Of a DNA stretch of 64,000 nucleotides, positions 43,964 to 56,325 are shown one piece after another. Each line of letters opens with the position of its first letter. The first letter of the stretch is position 1. The translations under genes were made by a program, and so were the position numbers. The notes under the pieces were generated by a model. That model ran no database searches, was not told the DNA's origin, and was given only the letters and a program-made list of their open reading frames with translations. Origin of the DNA: Phragmites australis (taxonomy: Eukaryota; Streptophyta; Magnoliopsida; Poales; Poaceae); the NCBI RefSeq assembly GCF_958298935.1, contig NC_084921.1, forward strand, positions 55,849,001-55,913,000, given 5' to 3'.

Positions 43964-46900
43964 TTTTTTTCCTTCTCAAATACGTTGGAGAGCTGCATAT
44001 TTTTGTATTAAATAGAAGAACAAAGTACCTTTACAACGGCTGCAGTCCGGTCTAAAGATAACCTTACAAAATTAAGGAGCTATTACATGAAAGGAATATC
44101 ATATGAAAACAAACAATAGTGTTAACTACATCACCGAATCATGCATATGCAACCTCTCCATGAGGACGACCAGGTTCTTGGCCCCCGCAACACATCAGCT
44201 TGCCGCCTCATCCTCGATCGCAGCCACCAACTGATCCGAGGAGGCGCGTTTGCCGTTGAAGCAGATGTCATTACGCGACAACCAAATACGCCTGGAGGTG
44301 AGCAGGAGTAGAGAGTCTAAGCCTTTTCGGAAAACAACGGCCACCCTATTCCTAATAAACAGCCACCAGTCAAGAAAGGGTAGCCCTCCTGCATGGACTT
44401 GGGTACCCAAAACCCGCCACCAAATCTCCCTAGCTAGGACACAATGGATGAGTACACAATCAATTGTCTCCTGATGTTGAAAGCAGTGCGAGTACAAATC
44501 GTCCGACATCAAACCATGTTTCTTCCTATGTACCGCCGTCCACAAGCGGTCATGGAGGACTAACCACGCGAAGAACTTAACTTTGTATGGCGCCCATGTT
44601 TTCCACAGCAATGAAACGCCAACGAAACGAATGGATCCATGGAGCATTGCTTGGTATGTAGACCTGGCTGAGTAGGCGCCATCAGAGCTCCTCCTCCAAA
44701 CCGCACGATCTTGATCGCCGTTTAGGTGGGTATGCTAGAGCCTCGACTAGAGGTGCAAATACTGGATGATGGCGGCAACAGAAAGCTGGCCAGTTATGTC
44801 CCTGATCCAATGACGATCCTGCAATGCCTGATTGACTGACCGCATGTTTAAGCAAGAAGGAGCGACACACTTGATGAGGTCCGGTCCGATGGAGTGAATG
44901 GAACAACCGTCTATCCGAGAATCTCTCCAAAACAACATGGAGCACCCATCACCGACTTCGAATTGGACGGAAGCATCGAAGAGGGTGATGACCACCTGCT
45001 CATGTCGTAAGGGAAGGGTAGCCCACGGCTTAGATGGCACGCTTCTCTGCCACCAGAGCCATCGTGAACGCAAGAAAAAGCCGTCAATGCGGAGATCCTA
45101 GATCCCCAACCCGCCGAATTTGATTGGGTTACAGACTTTCTGCCAAGCAATGGCACTTTGGCCCCTAGGCATGACTTTATCACCGGTCCATAAGAAAGCC
45201 TTGCGAATCTTGTCGATCTCCTTGATTATCCATGGCGGAACAGTGATAGACATGAGCGTATGTAACGGGGCCGCAAAGAGAACTGTCTTCACTAGGGTGA
45301 CGCGACTGGCTCTGGACACAAGCTTGGCCTGCCACACCAGAAGCTTGGAAGCCACTTTGTCTACCAACGGCTGGAGGTGATGCTTGCGAAGTCATCCGGT
45401 CGTGAGGGGCATCCCGATGTATTGGATGGGAAAGGATTCTCGTTCTCAAGGCAAGTGCTCGTTGATAGTTGTGATCTCAGCATCAGAACAACATATGGGA
45501 ATGATTGCACATTTGCTAAGATTAGTTCTTAAGCCCGAGGCCGATCCGAAGAAATTGAGAATGTTAAGGTGGGCGTGGATGTCTTGCGGAGTTGGAGAGA
45601 GGAAGATGATCGTGTAATCGGTGTAGAGAGAGCAACGATGCACAACGAAACGGTGTCCCATGGAGTCGAGAAAATTAGTGTCCGCCGCCTTGGTTATGAT
45701 TCTGTTGAGGATGTCCATGACCAAAACAAAGATAAAAGGGGAGAGGGAGTCCCCTTGGCGTAGGCCACGCGCATGATTAATGGTCGGCCAGAATTGAGTA
45801 GAACCCGAGTTGAAGAAGAACCCAGCAGCCCTTCAATCCAACTGTACCAACGGCTTCCGAAGCCCTAAGCATGTAGGACTTCCAAGAGGAAAGCCCAGCT
45901 GACAGAATCGAAGGCTTTAGATATGTCTCTAACTTGAGTAAAATCTTAGGCCTTTTTTATCTCTTGAGCAATCTAACAGTGGAGTGAACAAGTTTGTAGT
46001 TCTCATGAATAGATCTTTCGAAAATGAACGCGCTCTAACTATCAGAGATGAGCGAGTTTAACTTGGGGGCTAGCCGGAGTGCCATGACTTTGGAGATGAG
46101 CTTGCCCACACTATGGACAAGGCTAATCGGCCTGAAATCAGTCGGTGAGGTTGCCCCGAGCTTCTTTGGCAGCAGGGTGATCAGAGCATTGTTCAACAGG
46201 CTTAACCCACGACAATCTCCGATGCATAATGTACCAATGCAAAGAGTGACATCAATCTTGATGATTGGCCATGCAATGTGGTAGAACTCCGCCGTGAAAC
46301 TATCGGGCCCTGGGGCCTTATTGAGCGGTAACCTCAAGATGCCCTGGAAAATCTCCTCCTCGCAGAAAGAAGCATCCAAGGATCGTAAGTCAAGAGCAGA
46401 GATTCCAAGGCCAAGCAAATTGATGGAGTGATCTCTTATTTGTGCGACACCGAGAGTAGAGGTGAAATGATCAAGCAGCTTTGCCTCCATCTCCTTATGC
46501 GAGGACACCGGGCCTTCAGTTGCAAATAAAGAAGAGATGGTGTTCTTTTGTGCGCAGAATTTGGTGAAGGAATGGAATAGCATGGTGTTAGCGTCCCCAT
46601 CCTTAATCTAAGATAACCTTGAGCGGTATCTCACAATTGTGCGCTACAATGACGCAAGTCCCATGTAGAGAAATTTGAGGTGTTTTCTCAACTTAGCCTC
46701 CACAGAAGAAAGAGATCTGCCATCATGTGCACAGTCAAACATGGAGGTGTGTGCACAGTCAAACATGGAGATCACCTCCCTGGCGATTAGCAACTGCTCA
46801 TTAATATTGCCAATATGCAGACTACTCCATCATTGAAGGGCCTTGGCAGTGCGTCTGAGCAGGATGTCAAGCCGAATGAGAAGGGGTTTGTTGATTTCAT

Positions 46901-49900
46901 CTAACGACAGCGCCCAACCACTCTTGATAGCATCTAAAAACCCTGGCATCTTGGTCCAAAAGGCTTAGAAGTGGAAACGACGTCGATGCTGGGACAGGAC
47001 CGAAGATAACAGCAATATGGGGCAGTGATCGGAGCATTCAGTGGACAAGGCTTGAAGCATGCAGTCTGGGGAAAGCAGCATCCCATTTAGATGATGCCAA
47101 AGCTCTATCGAGCCTAACAAGAGTGGGCGATGACCGTTCGTTAGACCATGTATACCGCCGTCCCAACAGGTGAAGGTCCTTGAGCTCATGGTTTGTGATG
47201 AAGCGCCAAAATCTTGCAATGTCCCACCTGTTCATATTAGCATTGTTCTTATCTCCTGCGACTGAGATCATGTTGAAGTCACCAATGATTAACCACGGAA
47301 CTGGCATTATGTGGGAAAACGTCCAAACAATATTTTAATTAATCACCAGGAGGATTATTATCCATAATCATAACCTCGATGATTAACCAGAATATTTATT
47401 CCGGTAGTCCCGGCACATGTTTTGTGCCCAGGATCGGAACACATGCCTTTCAACATGTACATCACAACATAGCTTAATAAAGAGCGAGTAATAAACATTT
47501 ATATTACAAGTATTAATCATGTAACTGATTTTAACAATTTACAACAAAAGCGAATTAGGAGGAGACAAAACCCCTCAACTCCTAACCACAAAAGAACTAC
47601 ACAGCGAAAAGATAAACTTATGAACAACAAAAGAGGATAGCACCACATGCTCTTAGACACCGTCTCAAAACGCCACCTTCAGAGTAGGATGAACTACTCT
47701 TACTTGCCACCCTGATCGGCAGGCACGAAGTAGCCAAAAACAACCTCTTCTCCAGCAACAGGAGTACTTGAAAGCGCAGGCATGAGTACGAAAGTGCTCG
47801 CAAGACTTAAACCATATAGAACCCATATACATAGCTCGACTCCAAGGATTATGCATTGATCATTAGCAAGGATGAACCACCGATTAAGTAAAACATGAGC
47901 ACTAAGAATCCTATACATATGTGTGAGCGACTGAAACTTAACCAAAACATATGAAAACTATCCTGCAACTAACAACTGAACAACAGTAATTGTAAGCAAC
48001 ATGTATATCAATAAGTAACAAGTACCAACATCACCAACTCCCACATACTGAACCACAAACCATATTCAGAACTCTACGACCGATGCAGATGGACATAAGC
48101 ATGCTCATGATCGAGAGCGCGACAGTTCAAACTGTTTATACACCCTGCAGGGGATACTCCTGGACCCACACGACACAAGGACCATACGGCTTGTGCCATC
48201 AGCCAAAGTGCACACAAGGGGTACTCGTGATAACCTTTTCCAACCAGCCCCAACTGTTTGGATCATGCATCGCTCGGCGCGGCGGTACTAGAACTACTAC
48301 TGGAGCAAACTAGTACCGCTACAAGTCCGCCCGCTCACACCGTCGATATCCAAGCCCAAAAAGCTACATCTGTGAAGGTATTCGGCTAGCCTTACCATTA
48401 GATCGACATGTGTTGAGTAAGGTAAGTGCTAAAACCAACAACACCGAAGATCAGTGCTTAACCGGCGCAAAGCGGTCTACGGTGTCCGGTTTTCCTCTAC
48501 CGGCCTACCCAGGGGAACTCCACATCCGGGCAAGACAAAACACCATCCTAGTACCGCCCACACCTCGTCTCATACTCACCACTCATACAACCATCTCAAC
48601 CTCAACAAGTGTATGTAATCATAAGAATGTCCTATGCTCACGAACAACGGGATACACCGGCGTTCGACTTCTACCAAATGACCTAAGCATGGCTAAACAT
48701 ATAAGTCAAACTCATACCTAGACATTGACAACATCTCAAGGCTACAAGGAATGTAAATACATAAGTATTTAAGGTAGAAGAATGCAATCGGCATAGATTC
48801 TACCCATTGGTACCTGACACTGACTCACTAAACATTCATACATACATAAGCGTACTTCATCAATTTTAAACTTATCCAATTACACAAGAGGGATCAATAT
48901 GCTTAGTTGCTTGCCTGGATGTACTGGCTCAAATAGATGGGACGCCTTGGGATCGCTCTCGGCCTCTGGGATTAACGGATCGACGATTTCTAAAAAGGAT
49001 CAACGCGTGCAGTGCAAATAAGTATGAATGAAATGCAAAAGGGTATGCCACAAAACTTAACAACATGCTAGAAGTACAAGATATGCGAATCAATACAATG
49101 CCAAACGACCTAAACGAAATCCGAAAATTAGCAGCCATCCGGAGTATCTAGAATGGTTCGGAGTATCCGGGCTCGGACCCTCCGGATGACCCTCCGGAAG
49201 AGGTGCTCGGTTACTGCTTTTTATTTGACTGGCCCGGAGTATCCAGGTGAATCTGGATTATCCGAGTTCCGGAGTATCCGGGCCATCCTCCGGGGAAGGC
49301 TCTCGGTTAATACTATTCTAATTTGACTCGGAACCTCTGGGTTGGTCCGGACTATCCGGGATATACCAGACACTCCAAGTGAGGTTCCGAACGAAGCCCT
49401 TGGCTACACGATCACATAACTACCCGGAGTCTCCGGATTTGTCTGGATAATCTGGGTGATACAGACTTGGGTTCTTCACGATTTTTCCCTCGGGTGATTT
49501 GACTCATTTTACAAATCTGTGCTACACAAATGTGTATATGCCTTATCCAAGAGATCCTAAACCAAACTCACACCCTAAACCCTAACCAATTTTGAACACA
49601 ATTCATCGGACAAATTCCGCTGAACCCGGAGTATTCGGGTGATTCCGGAGTATCCGAGTCAACCAGAAAAGCTGTTCTCAGTGGGTTTTTGGTTGATTCA
49701 AGTTGCGATCTTTTCCAAGCCTAAAGGAAACATGTTAGGGAGAGTCCAAGGGTACTAGAGCTTGCTCATCAATTATCAACACGACTCTAGAGCTCAGATT
49801 CGACCAAAACTCAATTTTTGCTCCAAAAAGCTCAAGAACGCCAAGAACTCCAAGAACTAGTCGATTCTTCCACGAAAACGAAAATGGATTGGATAGATGA

Positions 49901-50737
49901 GTAGCTCATGAGTTAGAGAATGCAATGGCACCATATGCATACCTTGAATCCTCCACTTGAGCTCGGATTTTGGAAGAAAATAGAGAGAGTGCTTGAGTGG
50001 GAGAGGGAGAGAGAGAGGAGGAGCTGCAACTGTGTGCTGCACTTGGTGGGGATGTGGTGGAGTGAGGGAGGAGAGAGAGAGAGAGGGCAGGTGGGGTGCT
50101 GCCCACTTGAGAGAGGGAGTGCGTAAGGTGTGGGGCCACATGTGGGGCACACATATTAGAGAAAATAGGTATTTTCAATGCAACTTCAATTATTTTCTCC
50201 TCCAATTTTCTTTCTCTTATTCAAATGATTTTTAACGAAGTGCATTAACGCTCCGAATTACCATTATGCAAAATTAAACATAATGCTTAAGAAGCATGAT
50301 TTTGCTTAAATGCGTGATTAAGAATTTGGGACATGACACATTAATGCCATGATGTTTGCTAGATCCAAGAGGAAAGAGTCCTCGAGGCTGTCATCAGTGG
50401 GATCATATACAACTGACAAGTGGAAACTATCATCTGCCGCTGAAGAAACCCTGATATTTGTAGAGAATTGGAGAACTTGGATAACAGTAAGTGAGAAAGG
50501 ATGGTGACAAGCCACAACAATGCCTCTCCTGGTACCGTTAGCAGGCAAGTAAGAGAAGCCGGTAAAGCCTAGGCCACGGAGATTATTAATTAGAAAGGGG
50601 TTTACGACGCCAAGCTTCGTCTCGAGGAGGCACACAAATGAAGTATTGAAATTGGAGACCATAGAACAAACGACATCCCTACGGGTCTTGTAATTGAGCC
50701 CTCGAACATTCCAACTGAGGATACTGAAACTATCCAT
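43964..50737 (-). mobile_element. L1-type LINE with degenerate ORF2, split by a solo LTR
   Basis: Minus strand. The 3' end is a short A tail (T run at 43964 onward) placed directly in the IPT pseudogene. ORF2 starts at 50737 (SILSWNVRGLNYKTRR). Its endonuclease runs to 50339 and resumes at 47309 with WLIIGDFNMI after the LTR. The reverse transcriptase begins near 46583 (LNKAPGPDSFTAEFY, DFRPISLVHSVGKL), and the active-site box reads YTDY instead of the normal (Y/F)ADD. A zinc-binding RVT segment (WKTWAPYKVKFFAWLVL) lies at 44195-44647. Several stops and frameshifts separate these blocks, so it is inactive. Confidence 0.85.
47310..50338 (-). mobile_element. Solo LTR (3.0 kb), same family as 10892-13792, inserted in the LINE endonuclease
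   Basis: In element orientation (minus) it begins TGTCATGTCC and ends TTTCCCACA. It is flanked by a perfect 5-bp duplication CATTA (47305-47309 and 50339-50343), and removing it restores the LINE endonuclease frame across IMAL and PVPWLIIGDFN. Shared landmarks with the other copy include GGTTATCACGAGTA and TTTTCGCTGTGTAGT. Between about 49139 and 49660 it carries an array of CCGGAGTATCCGG-like units where the other copy has a different unit. Confidence 0.88.
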
Positions 50738-51290
50738 TAAACCGCAACAACAGAGGACTAGCGCCTAATGGGCTGGTGAACCCGTGGATTGCTCATCGCT
50801 CGCGGTCAGCAACCCTTGGCCGGGGAAGATGTCCCTAATCGCCTGCAGTTGTTGCTTAGAAAGGGGGCAATCAAAGAGCTGGAGGTATGCTTGATGCAGC
50901 TTTGAAGAGATGGCCTCATTATCCTTGAGTAAGCTAGCTGACGCATGAAAAGGGCCTCGCTCCTCTTGGACGGCCGGACCCGAGAGAGGGTGGACTACGC
51001 AGCCAACTGGGAACTTCTTTGGGGCGCTGAGGCCGAGAGCCGCACAGAGGCAAGGCTGCGGGGAGGCGGCACCAGAGGTGTAGATATTTCACGCGTAAGG
51101 CCCTAAAGGAATGCACTGGTCGTTGGGACACTCGCAAGGCCCGTCGTAGCAGTCAGAACAGGCGAGGGGTCTTCAATGTCTGGCGAAATGTTGCAGTCAG
51201 GCAGATGCCACGTTTTCATAGAACTGCAGAGCGTCCGACAAAGTCACAGTTGTCGATGATGGTTGGCGAGCCGAATAGAAATAAAAACAG
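50738..51290 (-). other. Probable 5' remains of the LINE
   Basis: GC-rich sequence just upstream of ORF2. It could hold the tail of ORF1, but no domain is recognisable and no 5' target duplication was found. Confidence 0.35.
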
Positions 51291-52035
51291 TACTATCTTT
51301 GGAACAAGATCTACCGATTTTATTAGACTAGAAATAAAAACAGAAGTACATGAAACAATAAAAAAGAGATATTCCTGTTAAAGCCCTGGGCTCCACTACT
51401 TAAGAAACAAACTGAGAAAAGCAAGACCGACAACGGCCTAATCTACATGTATTGGTAGGATTCGTCTTTGATTTTCTGGGCCACATCCATAGCTAAGGGG
51501 TGCTTGCGTTTTGGAAGGTTATTGCGTTTCTCTCCTTCTAAATATTCTATCAAAATGTAACCACGAGTCCGTTAAATTGACTTCTTAACCGTTTGTCGAT
51601 CATTCTTGCGGCCGCCCGCCACCAGCCGCCGTTTGTCTGAATCTTGTGTTATAGGCATGCAGCAACCGGGTACTTCGAGGGGCGCATGAGCATCAGTGGG
51701 TCTTTTCTTCATTCTTATCACCGCAGTTTATCGTTGCAGTGCTCACAGTGGCCTTTTCTTCATTCTGTCACTGATCCCGTGAGTCCCAGTATTTGTTGTG
51801 ACTGAGTCCCCGTTCAAACTGCCTCAAACAACATGTTTTGGAGTCGTTTTGACTGGTAGCAGGCGTGCGTGTCCTTCCAGCAAACATATCTATGACATTG
51901 GTGTCAATATAAGCTAATGAGGATTGATAGTTGAAATTCGATGAGGCAATAGCATTTTTTTGTTACTTCATCTCATACAAAGAACTAAATTTGCAAAACT
52001 AAAAAAGATATGTGCGTACAAAGACCTCTAATGTA
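51291..52035. other. Intergenic
   Basis: No gene or defined repeat seen. Confidence 0.5.
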
Positions 52036-52283
52036 CTCCCTCTGTTCAAAAATATAAAGTGTATTTTATATTAAAAAAGTCAAACTTAAACTCTGTATAT
52101 TTTGACTGATTATAAATATATTTAGTGTATAAAATTATATAATTATATTTGCATTTCAAAATGCATTTACACGGTATTGGTTTCATAGACATAAATGATA
52201 TATTTTGTAAGAAAATAATGGTCAACATTAATTTTGAAGACCATGCTATAATAAAATATGCTTGTATTATTGAACGAAAGGAG
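52036..52283. mobile_element. Stowaway MITE
   Basis: 248 bp, beginning CTCCCTCTGTTC and ending GAACGAAAGGAG, flanked by TA on both sides (52034-52035, 52284-52285). Both the terminus and the TA target are those of the Stowaway/Mariner group. Confidence 0.9.
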
Positions 52284-53525
52284 TAGAATATCATCTAAGC
52301 AGATGTTTTAAACATATCTTTGTAGCACGCTATCGAGTCCAATAATTAATAGTTTATAATTATGCATTTAACAGTCGACAGCTGAAGTATTTTAACATGA
52401 TGAAGCACCTCTCTCAATTATTTGGTCTTATTAATTCACTGAGTTGCTATCTCCAGTCCTCTGGCGTTTAATTAGTCGGCAAGAGCAGTTTTAGAACCTC
52501 AACTTGATTTGATTAACGGGATGGGATGGGATGGGGAAAAACCGGAAAGGTGATATTCATAGCGACAGCGACATGTATGGATGCATAGGCGAGGCGAGTG
52601 GTTTCTTCATGAGCTAATATATCCATGTCCATGCTTAACTTATGCTCGTATTGCTTTTCTTTTTATACCAACTTAACCTATTGCGTAGCTAAGGCTACTC
52701 AACCAAACTATGTATACAAAATATTGAGACAATGGAAGGAAACAAGGAACCTCTAGAATCTCAACAAGTGTTGAGTTGAGGATTCAAATCGGGCTGGCTA
52801 GTTGAAACCTTTTTCACTTAGTCAATAAATCATTAGAAGAGTTCCCAATCAAACACGGTATCAAACATATCAAAATCAATAGACGAATCTAATCCACCTA
52901 CCAATAAAATAGTGAGACTAACTTCTAGTTAATGATTGATTTCTTTTCAATTATCGACAATAATTATAAGGTGTGACTGCATAGTGAAAAATACTCGGAT
53001 ATATAACCTCGAAGTTAGCAAATTATCTAAATTCCTTGATAAAAACCAAAACTTTGTTGAATTGGTTTGTGCATGAAAAAACTAGTTCTCTAAATAAATA
53101 TAAAAGCAATAGTTCTTAAAGAATATAAAAACTCTAGTTGGCAACAAAAAAAAAATAATCCAAAAGGGATAAGAAAAGCTCAAGTCTTCCAGGTCCAGTG
53201 ATGGATGTAAAACCGAAAGCTGAAAAACCTACACTACACGTGTTTCATCCCTTAATTTCCGAATTCCCCACGTGAGCGAAGGGCGCAAGCGGGTCCCGAG
53301 CCGCTGTGTGCAGTTCACACACACCCTTGACCCGACCCGAAGGAATCAGAATCAGAATCAGTGCTGCCTTCGTGTGCGGCGCGATGGCCAAATCGACGTT
53401 ACGGGTCCCCCCGATCCCCACTAAACCCGCTAACCCAACACCTATTTATTTATATCCAACCCACAAATGTTACTCTTAATTCCACACTTGCTTAGCTTAC
53501 TCGGCTTACTACCAGTGCACGCGCC
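52284..53525. promoter_or_regulatory. Upstream region of the DREB1F-like gene
   Basis: Two identical G-boxes CACGTG, at 53237-53242 and 53269-53274, lie 32 bp apart and could serve as ABA- or light-response sites. A TATA-like tract TATTTATTTATAT at 53443-53455 stands about 75 bp before the ATG. No CRT/DRE (RCCGAC) was found close to the gene. The distal part is AT-rich without features. Confidence 0.5.
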
Positions 53526-54194
53526 ATGGACGCCGAGGACACGTCGTCTGCGTCGTCGTCGTCGTCGTCGCTCTCGCCGCCGACCTCGCCGAGCGGCGAC
53601 GGGGGGCAGCTGCACCGGCTGCCGCCGAAGCGGCGGGCGGGGCGGAAGAAGTTCCGGGAGACGCGCCACCCGGTGTACCGCGGGGTGCGCGCCCGGGCGG
53701 GGGGAAGCCGCTGGGTGTGCGAGGTGCGGGAGCCGCAGGGGCAGGCGCGCATCTGGCTCGGCACCTACCCGACGCCGGAGATGGCCGCGCGCGCGCACGA
53801 TGTCGCCGCCATCGCGCTCCGCGGCGCGCGCGGCGCCGACCTCAACTTCCTGGACTCCGCGGACACGCTCCCGCGCGCGCGCACCGCCGCGCCCGAGGAC
53901 ATACGCTGCGCCGCCGCGCAGGCCGCCGAGAAGTACCGGCCGTCCGGCCAGCACGGTCGGGTCAGAACCATGTCCGCGCCGACGCCGCTGGCACTGCCGG
54001 AGGCTACTGGCACGAGCGGAGCTGGAGGGACGACGGTCTTCATAGACGAGGACGCCATCTTTGACATGCCGGGGCTGATCGACGACATGGCGAGGGGGAT
54101 GCTGCTGACGCCGCCGGCGATGGGAAGGGGGCTCGACTGGGGCGCCGTCGACGACGAGCATAGCCACATGGATTGCACGCTGTGGATGGACTGA
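53526..54194 (+). CDS. DREB1F: CBF/DREB1-type AP2/ERF transcription factor (DREB1F-like)
   Basis: Nuclear DNA-binding factor that recognises the CRT/DRE core and activates cold, drought and salt response genes. Intronless, 222 residues. The CBF signature before the AP2 domain is present at residues 34-49 ([16 protein letters not shown]) and acts as nuclear localisation signal. The AP2 domain spans 51-108, with Val14 and Glu19 of the domain ([10 protein letters not shown]) and WLGTYPT. The second signature is weak: DSADT instead of DSAWR. An acidic C-terminal region ([20 protein letters not shown]) precedes the terminal LWMD, which replaces the usual LWSY. LWMD and the overall sequence match rice OsDREB1F as I recall it. 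The frame is intact and the GC content very high. Confidence 0.9.
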   Translation: MDAEDTSSASSSSSSLSPPTSPSGDGGQLHRLPPKRRAGRKKFRETRHPVYRGVRARAGGSRWVCEVREPQGQARIWLGTYPTPEMAARAHDVAAIALRGARGADLNFLDSADTLPRARTAAPEDIRCAAAQAAEKYRPSGQHGRVRTMSAPTPLALPEATGTSGAGGTTVFIDEDAIFDMPGLIDDMARGMLLTPPAMGRGLDWGAVDDEHSHMDCTLWMD

Positions 54195-55903
54195 TGGATC
54201 GTTGGCGTGCATGCAACGGCGATACATATCTGCACGTGTGCACACGTACTGTTTGATCGATCAGCCTGTCCATGGATACCTCAACATCACCAAATGCGCT
54301 CTCTCCATCGTAGTCGTTAATTCTTTTTCAATTTGTAGTCGTTAATTAGGATATTTAATAGCATCCCCAAGTTAAACAAGTTGATTCTTGGATCTGGCCT
54401 ACATTCGTCAGTTCAAAGTTAAACCAGTGTTAGCTTTGGTACTTTTAAAATTGTGATCACCGCTATCTTTGTAGATATATTTAGGCTGAACATGTAAAAA
54501 TGATAAGAATCCATCTTTCTCGAAAAGTACCTTTTTCACAATGTTGATATGTTACATGGCTATTTTTTATAAATGTGTTACACTAAAATTAGTTGTTGAA
54601 GTCATATTTGTCTCTACCATATGTCCAAATTTAACTTTTATTTTTTTACAATTACTAGGATGATGCACACTATCATACTACCATATACTCGTGAGTGTGT
54701 CTTTATCACATACATATACATAAACTGTTAGAAAACACCAGAATTTAAAACTTGGTGGTAGAACAGTACCTTCAAGTCTCCCCAGCCCCACCGGCCTCAA
54801 TCTTAAGTTATTTGTAACCGTATAAAGTGAGAATTAAGCTAATTTGAACGAGAAGTGCTACATGTACCATAGTTTGTACATACAGCATACGTACTCCACA
54901 TGTCAACCAATTAAATTAGTCACTGGTCAAGCAACTACAGTGTATCGTTTGTCAGGCTGTCGAAATTTTCTAGCTCCGTCGCTGATTGTATACAAGATGT
55001 ACTCGTATTCATAGTCCTGCATTTACCGCTGTCATGAAGTGTTTTTAATCATCTCTGAAAATTTTTCTTTCAGTCTATTTTTCGATGGACGGCATAGCAT
55101 ATATGGAGAGGCTTCAAGTTGCATTGTCGTTGAAAAGTGAGCACAGATGGAAGATGGAGCAGTGGTCGGTCGGTCACCAAACTGAGTTGAAACTGTATGC
55201 ATGAACAGTACTGGCTAGTCTACCCGCAGGATCGTATCCTCTCCTCAGTTCGATCGTGCAGGAGAAAATTTAATGTTTTGTTGCACGTACGTACGCATCA
55301 ACAGATTATTCTGGTGTAAACAAATCGCAGCGACAGGCCCTCTTTCTCTCCCCCCGTATGTTAACAAATTTGTGGATGACAGTCAATTGTAAAATAGGCC
55401 CGTTTGCCCTCACCATTTTTCTTTTCCTTTCTTCTTTTTAACGCAACAACTGTTTTGTGATTTAATTTTCTAGTTAAAATCGCTTCTTATGTAAAAGTAG
55501 TTCCACTTCAGAGTTGACCCACAACTTTTTTTTTTGGGTGAAAATTGCTCTAGTCTAAGATGTTTATATATCATTTTGGATAAGACAAGGTCTTCAATGT
55601 ATAACTTTGATTATTATTTTTTATTAAAATATATTTATAAAATTTATTAAAATTTTGATATTACGAAAATATTTTTAAGACAAATCTACACATATAATTT
55701 AAGGTTTTCAAACTAAATATTTTGAAAGCTATTGTAGTAAAAAAATTAAAATTTAACCGAATCTATTATAATTTTATTTATGACCGAAGGAAGTACAATT
55801 TATCAGTATATAAACATGCAATGCAATATTACAAGTTGAAAACAAGTTTGGCGGACCAGCGATTAGATCATACTAGATAGATGATACTAGATTGTGACAC
55901 TAA
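54195..55903. other. Intergenic
   Basis: No gene is seen. An AT-rich stretch at about 55560-55796 ending ACCGAAGGAAGTA looks like the right half of a degraded Stowaway element. Confidence 0.45.
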
Positions 55904-56161
55904 GGCCCTGTTTATTTCCTGCTTCTGGTTCTGCTTTTGCTACTGACAGAAGTCAGAACAAACAGGGTTCTGAAGAAGTGGTTTCTACTTTCTGCTTCTG
56001 AAAATAAACTAAAGCTGAGAAACTCGCGGAGATACGCTTTTCTGAGAAGCCAAAAATTTATTGTAGAAGCTAACACACTATTTTTAAAAACAGCTTTTCA
56101 AGCAAACCAAAAGCACAACTTTTTAAAAAAACCAAAAGCAAAAACTCAAACAAACAGACCC
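55904..56161. mobile_element. Tourist-like MITE
   Basis: 258 bp. It starts GGCCCTGTTTATTT and ends AAACAAACAGACCC, flanked by TAA (55901-55903 and 56162-56164). It lies just beyond the stop codon of the small membrane-protein gene. Confidence 0.8.
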
Positions 56162-56325
56162 TAAATCTCGGGGTAAAAAGGATTATTATCGCTGGAGTAA
56201 AGGGGATAAAGTCACTTGCAAATTGTCGGCAAATACATAATCCAGTACTACATAGCAAAACGACATTCTTCTTCTCTGGTAGTTTTAGACCGGGAACAGA
56301 GCCCAGTTCTGGCACAGGCAGCTAC

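Noticed and set aside
53442..54245. Long frames on the minus strand across the DREB gene
   Set aside because: Antisense of a very GC-rich AP2 gene with no domain of their own.
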